A stretch of 64,000 bases of DNA from Parerythrobacter_A sp963838735 (GCA_963838735.1 CAWISG010000012.1:62001-126000); one strand, 5' to 3'; positions 51,735 to 61,052 are shown, counted from the first letter of the stretch. The notes: generated by a model from the letters alone, not told the origin. Numbers and translations: made by a program.

Positions 51735-52340
51735 ATGCCGATTCCCCGTTTCGCCCGCCCGTTGGCAATCGTCCTCGTCTCGCTGTCACTGGCGGCGTGC
51801 GGCATCAATTCGGTGCCGACGGCGGAGGAGAATGCCAAGGCGAAGTGGGCCGACGTGGAGGCCCAGTTCCAGCGGCGCGCGAACCTTATTCCGAACCTCG
51901 CTGAAGTGGCGCAAAGCGCGGCGGCTTCCGAACGCGCAATCCTGACAGAAGTGACCGAGGCGCGAGCGCGCGCAACGGCGGTGAACGTCGATGCGTCCGA
52001 CTTGGGCGATGCCGGCAAGATGGCCGAATTCGCCGCAGCCCAGTCGCAGGTGGGCGCAGGTCTCGGTCGTCTGCTCGCAAGCTTCGAAGCCTATCCCGAT
52101 ATTAAGTCGAACCAGAACTTTCTGACATTGCAGAGCCAGCTTGAAGGCACCGAAAACCGCATCGCGGTCGCATTGCGCGATTACAACGAGGCGGTACGCG
52201 AATATAACACGACGATCCGCACCTTCCCCGACACCATCGGCGCCAATATCATCCACGGGGCCGAGCCGCTGGTGCCATACGAAGCGACCAGCGAAGGCGC
52301 GGAAAACGCGCCAGTGCTCGACCTGTCGCCGGACAGCTAG
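51735..52340 (+). CDS. lemA: LemA family lipoprotein
   Basis: 201 residues from the ATG at 51735. PLAIVLVSLSLAACG is a lipoprotein signal (lipobox LAAC). The mature protein is the LemA four-helix domain: KAKWADVEAQFQRRANLIPN, EAQF-type helices, LASFEAYPDIKSNQNFLTLQ with SQLEGTENRIAVALRDYNEA, and the C-terminal FPDTIGANIIHGAE. LemA proteins are membrane-associated and of unclear function, commonly encoded before TPM-domain proteins as here (8-base gap to the next gene). Confidence 0.95.
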   Translation: MPIPRFARPLAIVLVSLSLAACGINSVPTAEENAKAKWADVEAQFQRRANLIPNLAEVAQSAAASERAILTEVTEARARATAVNVDASDLGDAGKMAEFAAAQSQVGAGLGRLLASFEAYPDIKSNQNFLTLQSQLEGTENRIAVALRDYNEAVREYNTTIRTFPDTIGANIIHGAEPLVPYEATSEGAENAPVLDLSPDS

Positions 52341-52348
52341 GCCAAACG

Positions 52349-53233
52349 ATGCGGCATCTTTTCGGGCTGGGGTCTGATCGACGCGCCAGCGCGGTGTTTC
52401 CTCGTTTGTGCGCTGTATTCCTGCTGCTGCTGGCGCTGCCCGCGCAGGCGCAAAATTTCCCCGAACTGACGGGCCGTGTGGTCGATACTGCCGATATCCT
52501 GCCCCCTGAAACCGAGGCGGCGCTGACAGCGAAGCTGGCGCAACTGGAAGCGCAATCACAGCGGCAGCTGATGGTGGCGACGGTGCCCGATCTGGAAGGC
52601 TACGACATCGCCGATTATGGCTATCGCCTGGGGCGCGAATGGGAGCTGGGCGATGCAGAGCGGGATGACGGCCTACTGCTGCTGGTCGCGCCCAACGACC
52701 GGAAAGTGCGGATCGAGGTTGGATACGGCTTGGAAGGCATCGTCACCGATGCGCTATCCTCCGTCATCATCCAGCAGGCCATCCTGCCCCGCTTCCGCGA
52801 TAACGATATGCCGGGCGGCGTGGTGGCCGGTGCCGATGCGTTGATCGCGCAGCTGCAATTGCCCGAAGACGAGGCGCGGCAAGTGGCAAGCAGCGCGACG
52901 CAGCAGCGCGAGAGCGATGGCGCGACTCCGGTCGGTGTCATCGGCTGGTTCATCGCGCTGGTGTTTTTCTTCTTCGTGCTGCCTGCATTGTTCGGAGGAA
53001 AGCGCAAGCGGCGCTATCGCCGCAAGGGTCGGGGCCGCGGCGGGCTAACCGGTGCGGGAACCGTGGGCGATATCATCCTGTGGGAACTGGGTTCGGCGGT
53101 GGTGCGCGGTGCCCTGTCCGGCGGCGGCGGCGGAAGCAGCGGCGGGTTCGGCGGCGGTGGCGGTTTTGGCGGTGGCGGCTTCTCCGGTGGCGGCGGCAGC
53201 TTCGGCGGCGGTGGTGCATCCGGTGGTTGGTAA
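52349..53233 (+). CDS. TPM-domain membrane protein with glycine-rich C-terminus
   Basis: 294 residues. Signal peptide (LCAVFLLLLALPAQAQ), then a TPM_phosphatase domain at about 36-165 (RVVDTADILPPETEAALTAK, LLLLVAPNDRKVRIEVGYGL, RDNDMPGGVVAGADALI). One transmembrane helix VGVIGWFIALVFFFFVLPAL (about 192-212), a basic patch (KRKRRYRRKGRGRGG) and a very Gly/Ser/Phe-rich tail (about 255-294) follow, the typical YgcG-like layout. The tail coding region is GGCGGC-rich and low complexity. Second gene of lemA-TPM-TPM. Function unknown; roles in photosystem repair or cytochrome maturation are known only for other members. Confidence 0.9.
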   Translation: MRHLFGLGSDRRASAVFPRLCAVFLLLLALPAQAQNFPELTGRVVDTADILPPETEAALTAKLAQLEAQSQRQLMVATVPDLEGYDIADYGYRLGREWELGDAERDDGLLLLVAPNDRKVRIEVGYGLEGIVTDALSSVIIQQAILPRFRDNDMPGGVVAGADALIAQLQLPEDEARQVASSATQQRESDGATPVGVIGWFIALVFFFFVLPALFGGKRKRRYRRKGRGRGGLTGAGTVGDIILWELGSAVVRGALSGGGGGSSGGFGGGGGFGGGGFSGGGGSFGGGGASGGW

Positions 53234-53251
53234 TCGGGGGAAGCTGGCGAC

Positions 53252-53929
53252 ATGGCACAATATCTGAACGCCGAGGGCCACCGAATCGTGACCGAAGCGG
53301 TCGCCGCAGCGGAATTGAATACCGCAGGCGAAATCGTGACCGTGCTGGCCGACCGGTCGGACGGGTATAGCGATGTCGTGCTGGTCTGGGCGGCAGCGGC
53401 GGCGTTTCTGGCCATGTCGCTCGTCAGCCTGTTTCCTGCGCCGGTTTTGCGTGCGGTCGAAACTCTGCGCGGAGGCTGGACACAGGACTGGACCATCGGC
53501 GAAGCAATGGCAGTGGTGGTGTCGGTCGGGGCCGTCGTCTTTCTGCTCGCTTGGCTGCTCCTCTCGCTCGACTCCCTGCGCTTCCTCCTGCTGCCCCGCC
53601 CCGTCCGCGAGGCGCGCGTGCGTAAACAGGCAATCAAGCACTTCAAGGTTGGTGCGGAACGGCGCACGCATGGCCGCACCGGCGTACTGATTTACCTCTC
53701 CATGCGCGAACACCGCGCGGAGATCGTGGCGGACGAACCCATCGCGGTTAAGGTGGATGCGGCGGTGTGGGGCGAAGCAATGGCGGACATGCTGGTGGAA
53801 ATCCGGCAGGGTCGCATCGCCGAAGGGCTGGCGGCGGGCGTCGCCGATGTCGGCGTGGTGCTGGCCGAACACTTCCCGCGCGCCGAGGATGACGAGAACG
53901 AGTTGCCGGACCGCCTCATCGAAGTCTAA
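53252..53929 (+). CDS. TPM-domain protein with two membrane helices
   Basis: 225 residues. The N-terminus HRIVTEAVAAAELNTAGEIV and the C-terminal half ERRTHGRTGVLIYLSMREHR, EIVADEPIAVKVDAAVWGEA with MLVEIRQGRIAEGLAAGVAD form a TPM-like domain split by a hydrophobic hairpin (about 41-62 and 84-110). It starts 18 bases after the glycine-rich TPM gene and completes the lemA-TPM-TPM operon, an arrangement common in Sphingomonadales. Function unknown. Confidence 0.85.
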   Translation: MAQYLNAEGHRIVTEAVAAAELNTAGEIVTVLADRSDGYSDVVLVWAAAAAFLAMSLVSLFPAPVLRAVETLRGGWTQDWTIGEAMAVVVSVGAVVFLLAWLLLSLDSLRFLLLPRPVREARVRKQAIKHFKVGAERRTHGRTGVLIYLSMREHRAEIVADEPIAVKVDAAVWGEAMADMLVEIRQGRIAEGLAAGVADVGVVLAEHFPRAEDDENELPDRLIEV

Positions 53930-53979
53930 CGCGGCATTAGTGGCCCGAAATACAGGCCGGCAAAACGGGGATACGGGCT

Positions 53980-54537
53980 ATGAGCAGACAGGATGGCGAG
54001 CTGCCCGAAGAGGTGATGTGGGCGGGCGACTACATCACCGCGAAACGGCGCGGCAAATGGGAATATGCGGGCCGCCCGCGCGGTATACGGGCCGCTGCGA
54101 TACTGGCAAAGGACGAGGATGGCCGCCTGATCCTCGTCTCGCAGTACCGCGTGCCGCTCGGTCGTGAATGCCTCGAGATACCTGCCGGACTGGTCGGCGA
54201 CGGAGCGGGCGAGGAAGGCGAGGATGCAACCGCCGCCGCCCGTCGCGAGCTGGAGGAGGAAACCGGCTATCGCGCCGATGCCATGGACGTGCTGGGCGAT
54301 TTCTATTCCAGCCCCGGCATGGTCAGCGAAAGTTTCACGCTGCTGCGCGCCAGCGGCCTCACGCGTACCGGCTCCGGAGGCGGCACGGAGGGCGAGGACA
54401 TCACCGTCCACCATGTCGATCCAGCCCACTTGCCGCAATTCGTCGCTGCGTGGCGCGCGAAGGGCAACGCGGTGGATGTGCGGATAGCCATGCTGATGAC
54501 GGCGGAATTCATGAAAGGAACCGGGCATGACGGATAA
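53980..54537 (+). CDS. Nudix hydrolase, ADP-ribose pyrophosphatase-like
   Basis: 185 residues. The Nudix box is EDATAAARRELEEETGY preceded by the glycine of GLVGDGAG (GxxxxxExxxxxxxREUxEExGU with a small insertion). LVSQYRVPLGRECLEIPAG upstream is the substrate loop of ADP-ribose/GDP-mannose type Nudix enzymes, and FYSSPGMVSESFTLL matches the same subgroup. Probably hydrolyses ADP-ribose or a related nucleotide sugar; the exact substrate is inferred. Its 3' end overlaps the SDR start by 11 bases. Confidence 0.9.
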   Translation: MSRQDGELPEEVMWAGDYITAKRRGKWEYAGRPRGIRAAAILAKDEDGRLILVSQYRVPLGRECLEIPAGLVGDGAGEEGEDATAAARRELEEETGYRADAMDVLGDFYSSPGMVSESFTLLRASGLTRTGSGGGTEGEDITVHHVDPAHLPQFVAAWRAKGNAVDVRIAMLMTAEFMKGTGHDG

Positions 54538-55312
54538 AACGGGGCGCGTCGCGGGCAAGATCGCACTGGTAACGGGCGCGGCGCAGGGTCTGGGCGCGGC
54601 ACATGCCAAAGTGCTGGCGCGCGAGGGTGCGCGAGTGCTGTGCACGGACCTGAACGGCCACGGCGCGGGGACGACCGCGAAGTGGATCAACGAGAATATC
54701 GGCCACGATACCGCCTTCGCCATCGCACATGACGTGACGAAACCCGGCGACTGGGAAGCAGCCATCGCGACCGCGCGCGACCAGATGGGCGGGCTGAACG
54801 TTCTGGTCAACAATGCCGGGATCGGCGTTCCGGGCAATATCGAAACCTGCGATTTTGCCGACTGGCAGAAGTGCTTTTCCGTCAATGTCGACAGCATTTT
54901 CCACGGTGTACAGAAGGCACTGCCGTTGATGCGCGACCATGCCCCCGGCTCCATTATAAACATTTCCAGCATTGCGGGCCTGATCGCCAGCGACACCATG
55001 CCCGCCTACAACGCCAGCAAGGCAGCGGTGTGGATGCTGTCCAAGTCGATCGCGCTGTATTGCGCGAAGCACGACATGGGCATCCGCTGCAATTCGGTGC
55101 ACCCCACCTTCGTCGATACGCCGATCCTCGACGGCATCGGACCGGGCATGGACCGTGACGTGCTGGTCGGCAAACTGGCCCGGCAAATCCCGCTGAAGAC
55201 AATCGGAGAGCCGGAGGACATCGCCAATGCCGTCCTCTATCTCGCCAGCGACGAAAGCCGGTTCATGACGGGTGCGGAACTGAAGCTGGATGGCGGCATC
55301 TCGGCGATGTGA
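54527..55312 (+). CDS. SDR family oxidoreductase
   Basis: Classical short-chain dehydrogenase, 261 residues: TGAAQGLGAAHAKVLAREG cofactor motif, an acidic residue at the end of strand 2 (LCTDLN) favouring NAD, NNAG, catalytic Ser in INISSIAGL, and YNASK. The C-terminal RFMTGAELKLDGGISAM is typical of 3-beta/20-beta- or cyclopentanol-type SDRs. The substrate is unknown. Overlaps the Nudix gene by 11 bases, so the two are co-expressed. Converges with pspC. Confidence 0.9.
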   Translation: MTDKTGRVAGKIALVTGAAQGLGAAHAKVLAREGARVLCTDLNGHGAGTTAKWINENIGHDTAFAIAHDVTKPGDWEAAIATARDQMGGLNVLVNNAGIGVPGNIETCDFADWQKCFSVNVDSIFHGVQKALPLMRDHAPGSIINISSIAGLIASDTMPAYNASKAAVWMLSKSIALYCAKHDMGIRCNSVHPTFVDTPILDGIGPGMDRDVLVGKLARQIPLKTIGEPEDIANAVLYLASDESRFMTGAELKLDGGISAM

Positions 55313-55347
55313 CGTTGCCTCCCCGTGCCCCCGGGCCATGGCGCCAC

Positions 55348-55530
55348 TCAATCGGCGAGCAGGGCGGTGGCGGCATAAACGATTGCGGCGGTGCCGAGGC
55401 TGGCGATGGCACCGGCGACAAAGGCCAGCCGGATCCACAGCGCATCGACGCCGGTAGCGCGGGACAGATTGCTGCACACACCCCACAACTTGCCTTTGGG
55501 GCGGACAGACAATTCTATCGGCGCAGTCAT
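55348..55530 (-). CDS. pspC: PspC domain protein (short form)
   Basis: 60 residues from the ATG at 55530: MTAPIELSVRPKGKLWGVCS, NLSRATGVDALWIRLAFVAG, then the transmembrane stretch AIASLGTAAIVYAATALLAD. The GVCxNLxxxxGVDxxxxRLxF pattern is the PspC fold, an inner-membrane phage-shock component that senses envelope stress in enterobacteria. Here it is a minimal single-domain form. Its start overlaps the stop of a 43-residue membrane-peptide gene (ATGA). Confidence 0.85.
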   Translation of the reverse strand: MTAPIELSVRPKGKLWGVCSNLSRATGVDALWIRLAFVAGAIASLGTAAIVYAATALLAD

Positions 55531-55658
55531 ATCATCATCCCGGCATGCGTTGCGGATGGCGTCGCGGGCATAATTGCAACGGCGAACACGAAGGCCGAAA
55601 TGGCGAGCGAGGAAGCGGCAGCGAAGACGCGGCGGCTGATGGTTTCGTATGTGAACAT
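55527..55658 (-). CDS. 43-residue membrane peptide coupled to pspC
   Basis: MFTYETISRRVFAAASSLAI continuing SAFVFAVAIMPATP and ending SATHAGMMI. One transmembrane helix (about 12-30). AGGAGA lies about 7 bases upstream of the ATG at 55658, a much better ribosome binding site than most genes here, and the stop overlaps the pspC start by four bases (ATGA). These two facts make it a real gene although it is very short. Function unknown; it probably acts with PspC in the membrane. Confidence 0.7.
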   Translation of the reverse strand: MFTYETISRRVFAAASSLAISAFVFAVAIMPATPSATHAGMMI

Positions 55659-55920
55659 GGTTTGGTCTCCTGTTTCTGGTCTGTCGTGCCGGGGTTCGTA
55701 TCCGACCGATTTCGACGGGTGTGTCGATGTCGGATACATTGCAGAAGGCGTGCCAGTTTTGCGAAAAGCGTAGAAATCCACGGTTTCGTACTTTCGACCA
55801 TCGTTCGTCGCACGACACCAAAACAAGGATTAGTAATTTTAACCAACTGTTGGGAAGCGGGTTCGGTGATCAAGATGCTGGCCCCTCCCACTGCTGCGCC
55901 CTAGACCCTTTCACCGCATC

Positions 55921-57003
55921 ATGCTCGACCGCATTACCCTTTCCCATTTCCGCAATCATGCCGAGACCACGCTGGACGATACAGCGCGGTTCAATCTGCT
56001 GGTGGGCGAAAACGGGTCGGGCAAGACCAACGTGCTTGAGGCGCTGTCGCTGCTTGCACCGGGTCGGGGCCTGCGACGCGCGTCGCTGACGGATATGGCA
56101 CGCGCCGATAGGCTGGGCGGCTTCAGCATCGGCGCATCGCTGGCACCGGGCGATGGTGGCGCGCCGGTGCGGCTCGCCACCTTCGTGCAGGATACGCAGC
56201 CGGGTCGCCGCCGCGTGCGGATAAACAGCGCAGACAGCAGCGCGGTGCAGCTTGGCGAATGGCTTTCCATCGGTTGGCTGACCCCTGCGATGGATCGCCT
56301 GTTTGCGGATGGCGAAAGCGGGCGGCGGCGGTTCGTGGACAGGCTGGCGCTGGCGTTCGATCCAAGCCATGCCGGCTACGCCACACGCTACGACAATGCG
56401 CTGCGCGAACGGAACCGCCTGCTGGTTGCGGACCATATGCCGGAACCCGCGTGGTTCGACGCCATCGAACGCGAAGTGGCGACACACGGCGCGGCGCTTT
56501 CGGCCAGCCGCGCCCGCACGGTGGCGGCCCTATCCAAATCGCTGGCCGCCCTGCCCGATGCACCATTTGCGCGCCCGGCTCTGGAATACCGACCCGATGG
56601 TCCGGATGATCCTGACGCACTGGCAAGTGCTTTGCAAGAAGGGCGCAGGCGCGACCGGGCGGCGGGGCGGACGTTGACCGGGCCGCATCGCGACGAGCTG
56701 GCCGTCACGCTGGCGGCAAAGGACATGCCCGCCGCGCAATGTTCGACCGGCGAGCAGAAGGCGATGCTGATTGCCATCGTGCTGGCCCATGCGGCACGCG
56801 CCGCAGACGACAGACCCAACCTGTTGCTGCTGGATGAAGTGGCCGCGCATCTGGACCCGCTGCGGCGCGCGGCGCTGTTCGACCGCCTGCGCAACATTGG
56901 TGCACAGGTCTGGCTGACCGGAACCGAACGCGCGCCCTTCACCGAAATCGAAAGCGAAGCGGCAGTCTGGCGCGTCGCTGGCGGTGCGCTGACGCGGATT
57001 TAG
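55921..57003 (+). CDS. recF: DNA replication and repair protein RecF
   Basis: SMC-like ATPase that loads RecA at gaps through RecFOR. 360 residues. MLDRITLSHFRNHAETTLDD opens the protein; Walker A GENGSGKTNVLEAL, the signature motif CSTGEQKAMLIAIVLAHA, and Walker B LLLLDEVAAHLDPLRR are all present, with the D-loop region following. No dnaN or gyrB nearby. Converges with the tesA-like gene with overlapping stops. The 262 bases upstream hold its promoter and the start of the 43-residue peptide gene going the other way. Confidence 0.96.
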   Translation: MLDRITLSHFRNHAETTLDDTARFNLLVGENGSGKTNVLEALSLLAPGRGLRRASLTDMARADRLGGFSIGASLAPGDGGAPVRLATFVQDTQPGRRRVRINSADSSAVQLGEWLSIGWLTPAMDRLFADGESGRRRFVDRLALAFDPSHAGYATRYDNALRERNRLLVADHMPEPAWFDAIEREVATHGAALSASRARTVAALSKSLAALPDAPFARPALEYRPDGPDDPDALASALQEGRRRDRAAGRTLTGPHRDELAVTLAAKDMPAAQCSTGEQKAMLIAIVLAHAARAADDRPNLLLLDEVAAHLDPLRRAALFDRLRNIGAQVWLTGTERAPFTEIESEAAVWRVAGGALTRI

Positions 57004-57740
57004 GAGCCTACCGGTTCGGGCAGCGCGCTATCCACTTGCTCCACCGTCGCCGCGACCAGCCGTTCGATGCCCTTTGCCGTGGGATGCACACGGTCGCTCT
57101 GGAAAAGCGTCGGCTCGCGATAGATGTCTTCGAGGAAGAATGGATACAGCTGTGCGCCGTATTCCTCTGCCAGTTCGGGATACAGCGCATCGAACTGTGC
57201 CTGGAACCGACCGAGGTTCGGCGGTGCGCGCATGCCCATCAGCAATACCGGGATATCACGCTGGCGCAGCTCTTCGAGCATCGCGGCGATGTTCTCGCGC
57301 GTCTGCGCCGTCGGCAGGCCGCGCAGCAGGTCGTTGCCACCCAGTTCGAGGATGAACAGTTCGGGCGGTTCGGGTTGCGAATCCAGCGTGAAGGCCAGCC
57401 GCTGCCGCCCCGCCGCTGTGGTGTCGCCCGATACGCCGGCATTGACGATGCGCGCATTGACGCCGCGCGCGCGCAACGCCGCCTCCAGTCGCGCGGGATA
57501 GCTCTCGCCCTCCTCCAGCCCGTATCCGGCGAACAGGCTGTCTCCGAAAGCCAGGATACGGCGTTCCGGCCCCATCACCGGCTGCTCCACCGATGCGGTG
57601 GTCTTTGCCGCACCGTTACTCGATGCAGGCGCTTCGGCAACCGGCGCTTCCTGCGCACAGGCGGCCATCGCCAACGCGCCCAGCGTGGCACCGGTCAGTC
57701 TCGACAAGCCTGTAATGTTCGACGGGTGGGGTATGTGCAT
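57000..57740 (-). CDS. SGNH-family arylesterase (TesA-like), lipoprotein
   Basis: 246 residues from the ATG at 57740 (MHIPHPSNITGLSRLTGATL). The signal peptide ends in the lipobox ALAMAAC, so it is a periplasmic lipoprotein; an Ala/Pro/Thr-rich linker (about 28-52) follows. SGNH blocks: FGDSLFAGYGLEEGES (block I, catalytic Ser), VSGDTT (block II), GGNDLLRG (block III), and SDRVHPTAKG (block V, Asp and His). This is the TesA/arylesterase type that is regularly found beside YbbA/YbbP ABC exporters, as here, where it is divergent from them by 59 bases. Confidence 0.92.
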   Translation of the reverse strand: MHIPHPSNITGLSRLTGATLGALAMAACAQEAPVAEAPASSNGAAKTTASVEQPVMGPERRILAFGDSLFAGYGLEEGESYPARLEAALRARGVNARIVNAGVSGDTTAAGRQRLAFTLDSQPEPPELFILELGGNDLLRGLPTAQTRENIAAMLEELRQRDIPVLLMGMRAPPNLGRFQAQFDALYPELAEEYGAQLYPFFLEDIYREPTLFQSDRVHPTAKGIERLVAATVEQVDSALPEPVGS

Positions 57741-57799
57741 CGGCGAGCCTCCTTGCTCCGCCAACCCACCTATGCAATCGCGCTCGTGTGACAAGTCCA

Positions 57800-58515
57800 A
57801 TGACCAGTGAAACTGGGGCCGAACCGGCCATTACCGCCCGCAATCTGACCCTTACCCTTGGCCGCGGCGATGCTGCGGTGGAGATTTTGCGCGGCATCGA
57901 CCTCGATGTCGCGGAAGGTGAAGTGCTGGCGCTGCTCGGCCCGTCCGGCTCCGGCAAAAGCTCGCTGATGGCGGTGCTGTCGGGGCTGGAGCGTGCCAGC
58001 GGCGGTACCCTGACCGTGGCGGGTCAGGACTTCGTGACGATGGACGAGGATGCGCTGGCCCGCGCACGCCGGGGCCGCATCGGCATTGTCCTGCAGGCGT
58101 TCCACCTGCTGCCGACCATGACCGCACAGGAAAACGTGGCGACGCCAATGGAATTGTCGGGCGATGACCAGGCGCGCGACAAGGCCGGCGTGGAACTCGC
58201 CGCCGTCGGTCTGGGCCACCGCCTCGGCCATTACCCGACGCAGCTTTCGGGCGGGGAGCAGCAGCGTGTCGCCATCGCCCGCGCCACCGCCCCGCGTCCT
58301 ACGCTGATTTTCGCCGACGAGCCGACCGGCAACCTTGATGCGGCCACCGGGGACGAAATTGTGGACCTGCTATTCGCCCGTCGCGCTGAAACGGGGCGAC
58401 GCTCATCATAATCACACATGATACGCAGCTGGCCAAACGCTGCGACCGGATCGTGGAGATGGCGGACGGGCGCATCGCCAGCGATCGTTTGTATGACACA
58501 GACCCGCATGACTAA
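57800..58515 (+). CDS. YbbA-like ABC transporter ATP-binding protein, frame broken by one missing base
   Basis: ATPase partner of the FtsX-type permease downstream. From the ATG at 57800 (a GTG at 57788 is possible): Walker A GPSGSGKSSL, Q-loop, signature LSGGEQQRVAIARA and Walker B LIFADEPTGNLD. As written the frame ends at a TAA just before 58411, giving 203-207 residues, but one frame over the sequence continues ATLIIITHDTQLAKRCDRIV (the H-loop) and EMADGRIASDRLYDTDPHD to 58513-58515. Adding one G to the run 58393-58396 (acgggggcg) restores ETGATLIIITHD. This is most likely a homopolymer under-call. Six bases before the permease. Confidence 0.92.
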
Positions 58516-58520
58516 CTCGT

Positions 58521-61052
58521 ATGATAGGGCAATTCGATTGGGGTGAAGCGTGGCGCATGGCGCGGCGCGATCTCAACGCGCGGTTCAAGGGGCTGCGGCT
58601 GCTGCTGGTCTGCCTGTTCCTTGGCACTGGCGCACTCGCCGCGATCGGCACGCTGACCGCGGCAATCGAAAACGAGCTGGGCTCGCGCGGGCAGACATTG
58701 CTGGGAGGCGATCTGGAAATCGAGGTGTGGCAACGCGACCTGTCGGTGGAAGAGAAGACCGCGCTGGCGGAATATGGCGTAATTTCGGGCGGTACGCGGA
58801 TGCAGGCGATGGCCAGTGCGGAGACCCCTGACGGCGAAAATGCCGCGCCGGTCGGGCTGAAGGCGGTCGACTCGCGCTGGCCGCTCTATGGCGAGTTCAC
58901 GCTGAAGGACGGGCGCACCACCGGCGCGCCGCCTGCGGGTCAGGCGTGGCTGGAACAGGGCGCGATGGACCGGCTGGGTATTGCAGTGGGCGACAGTTTC
59001 CAGCTCGGCACGCAACAGGTGGTCGCGGGCGGCATCATCGAAACCGAACCGGACAAGCTGAGCGAGGGTTTTTCGCTCGGCCCAACGGTGCTGGTAGCCG
59101 ATGGCCTGCCGCAGGCTGCCGGACTGATCGCGCCCGGATCGATGTATCAAAGCAAATACCGCGTTGCGTTTAGGCAGGACGCGGACCCCGAAGCGGTCGA
59201 AGATACATTGACTGCGCAATTCCCCACCGCCGGGTTCGACTTCCGCAATCGCGACCGCGCGTCGCCCGGAGCAGACCGCTTCGTCGGTCGGATGGGGGAG
59301 TTCCTCACGCTGGTCGGGCTTGCCGCGCTGGTCATTGCGGGCATCGGTATCGGCGGCGGCGTGACCAGCTATCTCGAAGCGCGGCGTGGCAGCATCGCCA
59401 CGCTGAAAGTGCTGGGCGCATCCAGCCGCGACATCGCGCGTATCTATGCGCTGCAAATCGGCGCAGCGGCGCTGGCAGGCAGCCTGCTGGGCATTGCCGC
59501 CGGACTGCTGGTGACGCCCGTGCTGGCTATCGCGCTTGATGGGCTGCTGCCGGTGCAGACCGGTTTCGTGTTCGAGCCGGGCGCGCTGTTGCTGGCTGCC
59601 GCCTATGGTCTGCTGGTGGCGCTGGTGTTCTCCGCCGCGCCGATCCTGCGCGCGCGGCGCTTTCCGGCCATGGCGCTGATGCGCGCGCAGGTTGCGCCGC
59701 TCGCGCGCGACCGGAGCACCCTGCTGTGGACCGGCGCGGGACTGGTCGCGATCATCGCGCTGGCGTTGCTCACGGCGCGACAGCCGCTGCTGACGGGCGG
59801 GTTCCTTGCCGGCGCGGCGGCCATGCTGGCTCTGCTTGCGGGGCTTGGCTGGCTGATCGCGAAGGGCACCGCCCGCATCCCCGCCCCGCGCAATCCGCTG
59901 CTGCGAAACGCGCTCGCCAATCTGCATCGTCCGGGCGCATCGACCGGTGCGCTGGTGACAGCACTGGGCTTCGGCCTCAGCGCCTTCGTCCTGCTGGCCG
60001 CAATCCAGACCAGCATCGACGGCAACATTCAGAGCCGCGTGCCAAGCGAAGCGCCCGACTATTTCGTGCTCGACATTCCGCAGGACCGTATCGACGCGTT
60101 CGAAGACATGGTACTTGCCGAGGACAGCACCGCCAGCATCCGCGCCCTGCCTGCCCTGCGCGGCGCGGTGATCTCCTACGGCCCGCCCGGCGCACAGACG
60201 CGTGTGGCCGATCTGGAAGAAATCCCCGACGGCGCTTGGGCCCTGCGCGGCGAACGCGGGCTGACCTACGCCGACACCCTGCCCGATGGCAATTCGCTGA
60301 CGGCAGGCGAATGGTGGACGGCGGATTACGACGGGGTTCCGCTGGTCTCGGTGGATGCGGACCTTGCCGAAGCGGTCGACTTGAAGGTCGGCGATGCGAT
60401 GACGATCGCGGTGCTGGGCGTCGAACGCACCGTGCGTGTCGCCAACCTGCGCACCATCGACTGGGAAAGCATGGGCTTCAACTACGCGCTGGTGTTCAGC
60501 CCCAATGCCCTGCGCGATGCGCCGCACAACTATGCCGCAACCATCTCCTTGGCCGACGGCACCCCGACCGGGCCGCTGCTGCGCGGACTAGTGCAGGCGT
60601 TTCCCTCCAGCTCGGTAATCGAGGTGGGGCAGGTGCTGACGCAGGCGCGCGACATTCTGTCGCAAGTCGGGCTGGCCACCTTTGCCGCAGCATCGGTTGC
60701 GGTGCTGGCGGGTCTTGCTGTACTGATCGGCGCGATCGCGGCGGCGCGGGCGGCGCGGACCTACGATACGGTAGTGATGCGCGTGTTGGGCGCGAGCAGG
60801 CGGCAGGTGCTGGCGATGCAACTGGCGGAATACGCCTTGCTGGCGGCAGTGCTGGCGGGCGTGGCGCTGACGCTGGGCACGGGGCTCGCCTGGCTGGTCA
60901 TCACGCAGCTGTTCGAATTCGACTGGTTGCCTGACTGGAGCATTATCTTCGCCGTGCTGGGTGCAGGCCTGGCCTTCGTGCTCGCCTTCGCGCTGATCGG
61001 CTCGCTGCCGCTGCTGCGCGCCAAACCGGCGCAGGCGCTGCGGACGCTGTAG
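58521..61052 (+). CDS. YbbP-like ABC transporter permease (FtsX family)
   Basis: 843 residues with two copies of the FtsX-type unit: membrane helices about 23-42, then four-helix segments around 250-345, 385-450, and at the C-terminus about 715-835. A large periplasmic domain lies between about 475 and 700. TLKVLGASSRDIARIYALQI and MRVLGASRRQVLAMQLAEYA are the characteristic coupling-helix repeats. Pairs with the upstream ATPase; together they form a YbbAP/MacB-like lipid or lipoprotein exporter. Substrate unknown. Confidence 0.93.
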   Translation: MIGQFDWGEAWRMARRDLNARFKGLRLLLVCLFLGTGALAAIGTLTAAIENELGSRGQTLLGGDLEIEVWQRDLSVEEKTALAEYGVISGGTRMQAMASAETPDGENAAPVGLKAVDSRWPLYGEFTLKDGRTTGAPPAGQAWLEQGAMDRLGIAVGDSFQLGTQQVVAGGIIETEPDKLSEGFSLGPTVLVADGLPQAAGLIAPGSMYQSKYRVAFRQDADPEAVEDTLTAQFPTAGFDFRNRDRASPGADRFVGRMGEFLTLVGLAALVIAGIGIGGGVTSYLEARRGSIATLKVLGASSRDIARIYALQIGAAALAGSLLGIAAGLLVTPVLAIALDGLLPVQTGFVFEPGALLLAAAYGLLVALVFSAAPILRARRFPAMALMRAQVAPLARDRSTLLWTGAGLVAIIALALLTARQPLLTGGFLAGAAAMLALLAGLGWLIAKGTARIPAPRNPLLRNALANLHRPGASTGALVTALGFGLSAFVLLAAIQTSIDGNIQSRVPSEAPDYFVLDIPQDRIDAFEDMVLAEDSTASIRALPALRGAVISYGPPGAQTRVADLEEIPDGAWALRGERGLTYADTLPDGNSLTAGEWWTADYDGVPLVSVDADLAEAVDLKVGDAMTIAVLGVERTVRVANLRTIDWESMGFNYALVFSPNALRDAPHNYAATISLADGTPTGPLLRGLVQAFPSSSVIEVGQVLTQARDILSQVGLATFAAASVAVLAGLAVLIGAIAAARAARTYDTVVMRVLGASRRQVLAMQLAEYALLAAVLAGVALTLGTGLAWLVITQLFEFDWLPDWSIIFAVLGAGLAFVLAFALIGSLPLLRAKPAQALRTL

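Noticed and set aside
58512..60527. 671-codon antisense frame across the ABC permease
   Set aside because: Shadow of the permease: composition rich in Gln, Arg and His, no family motif, no ribosome binding site.
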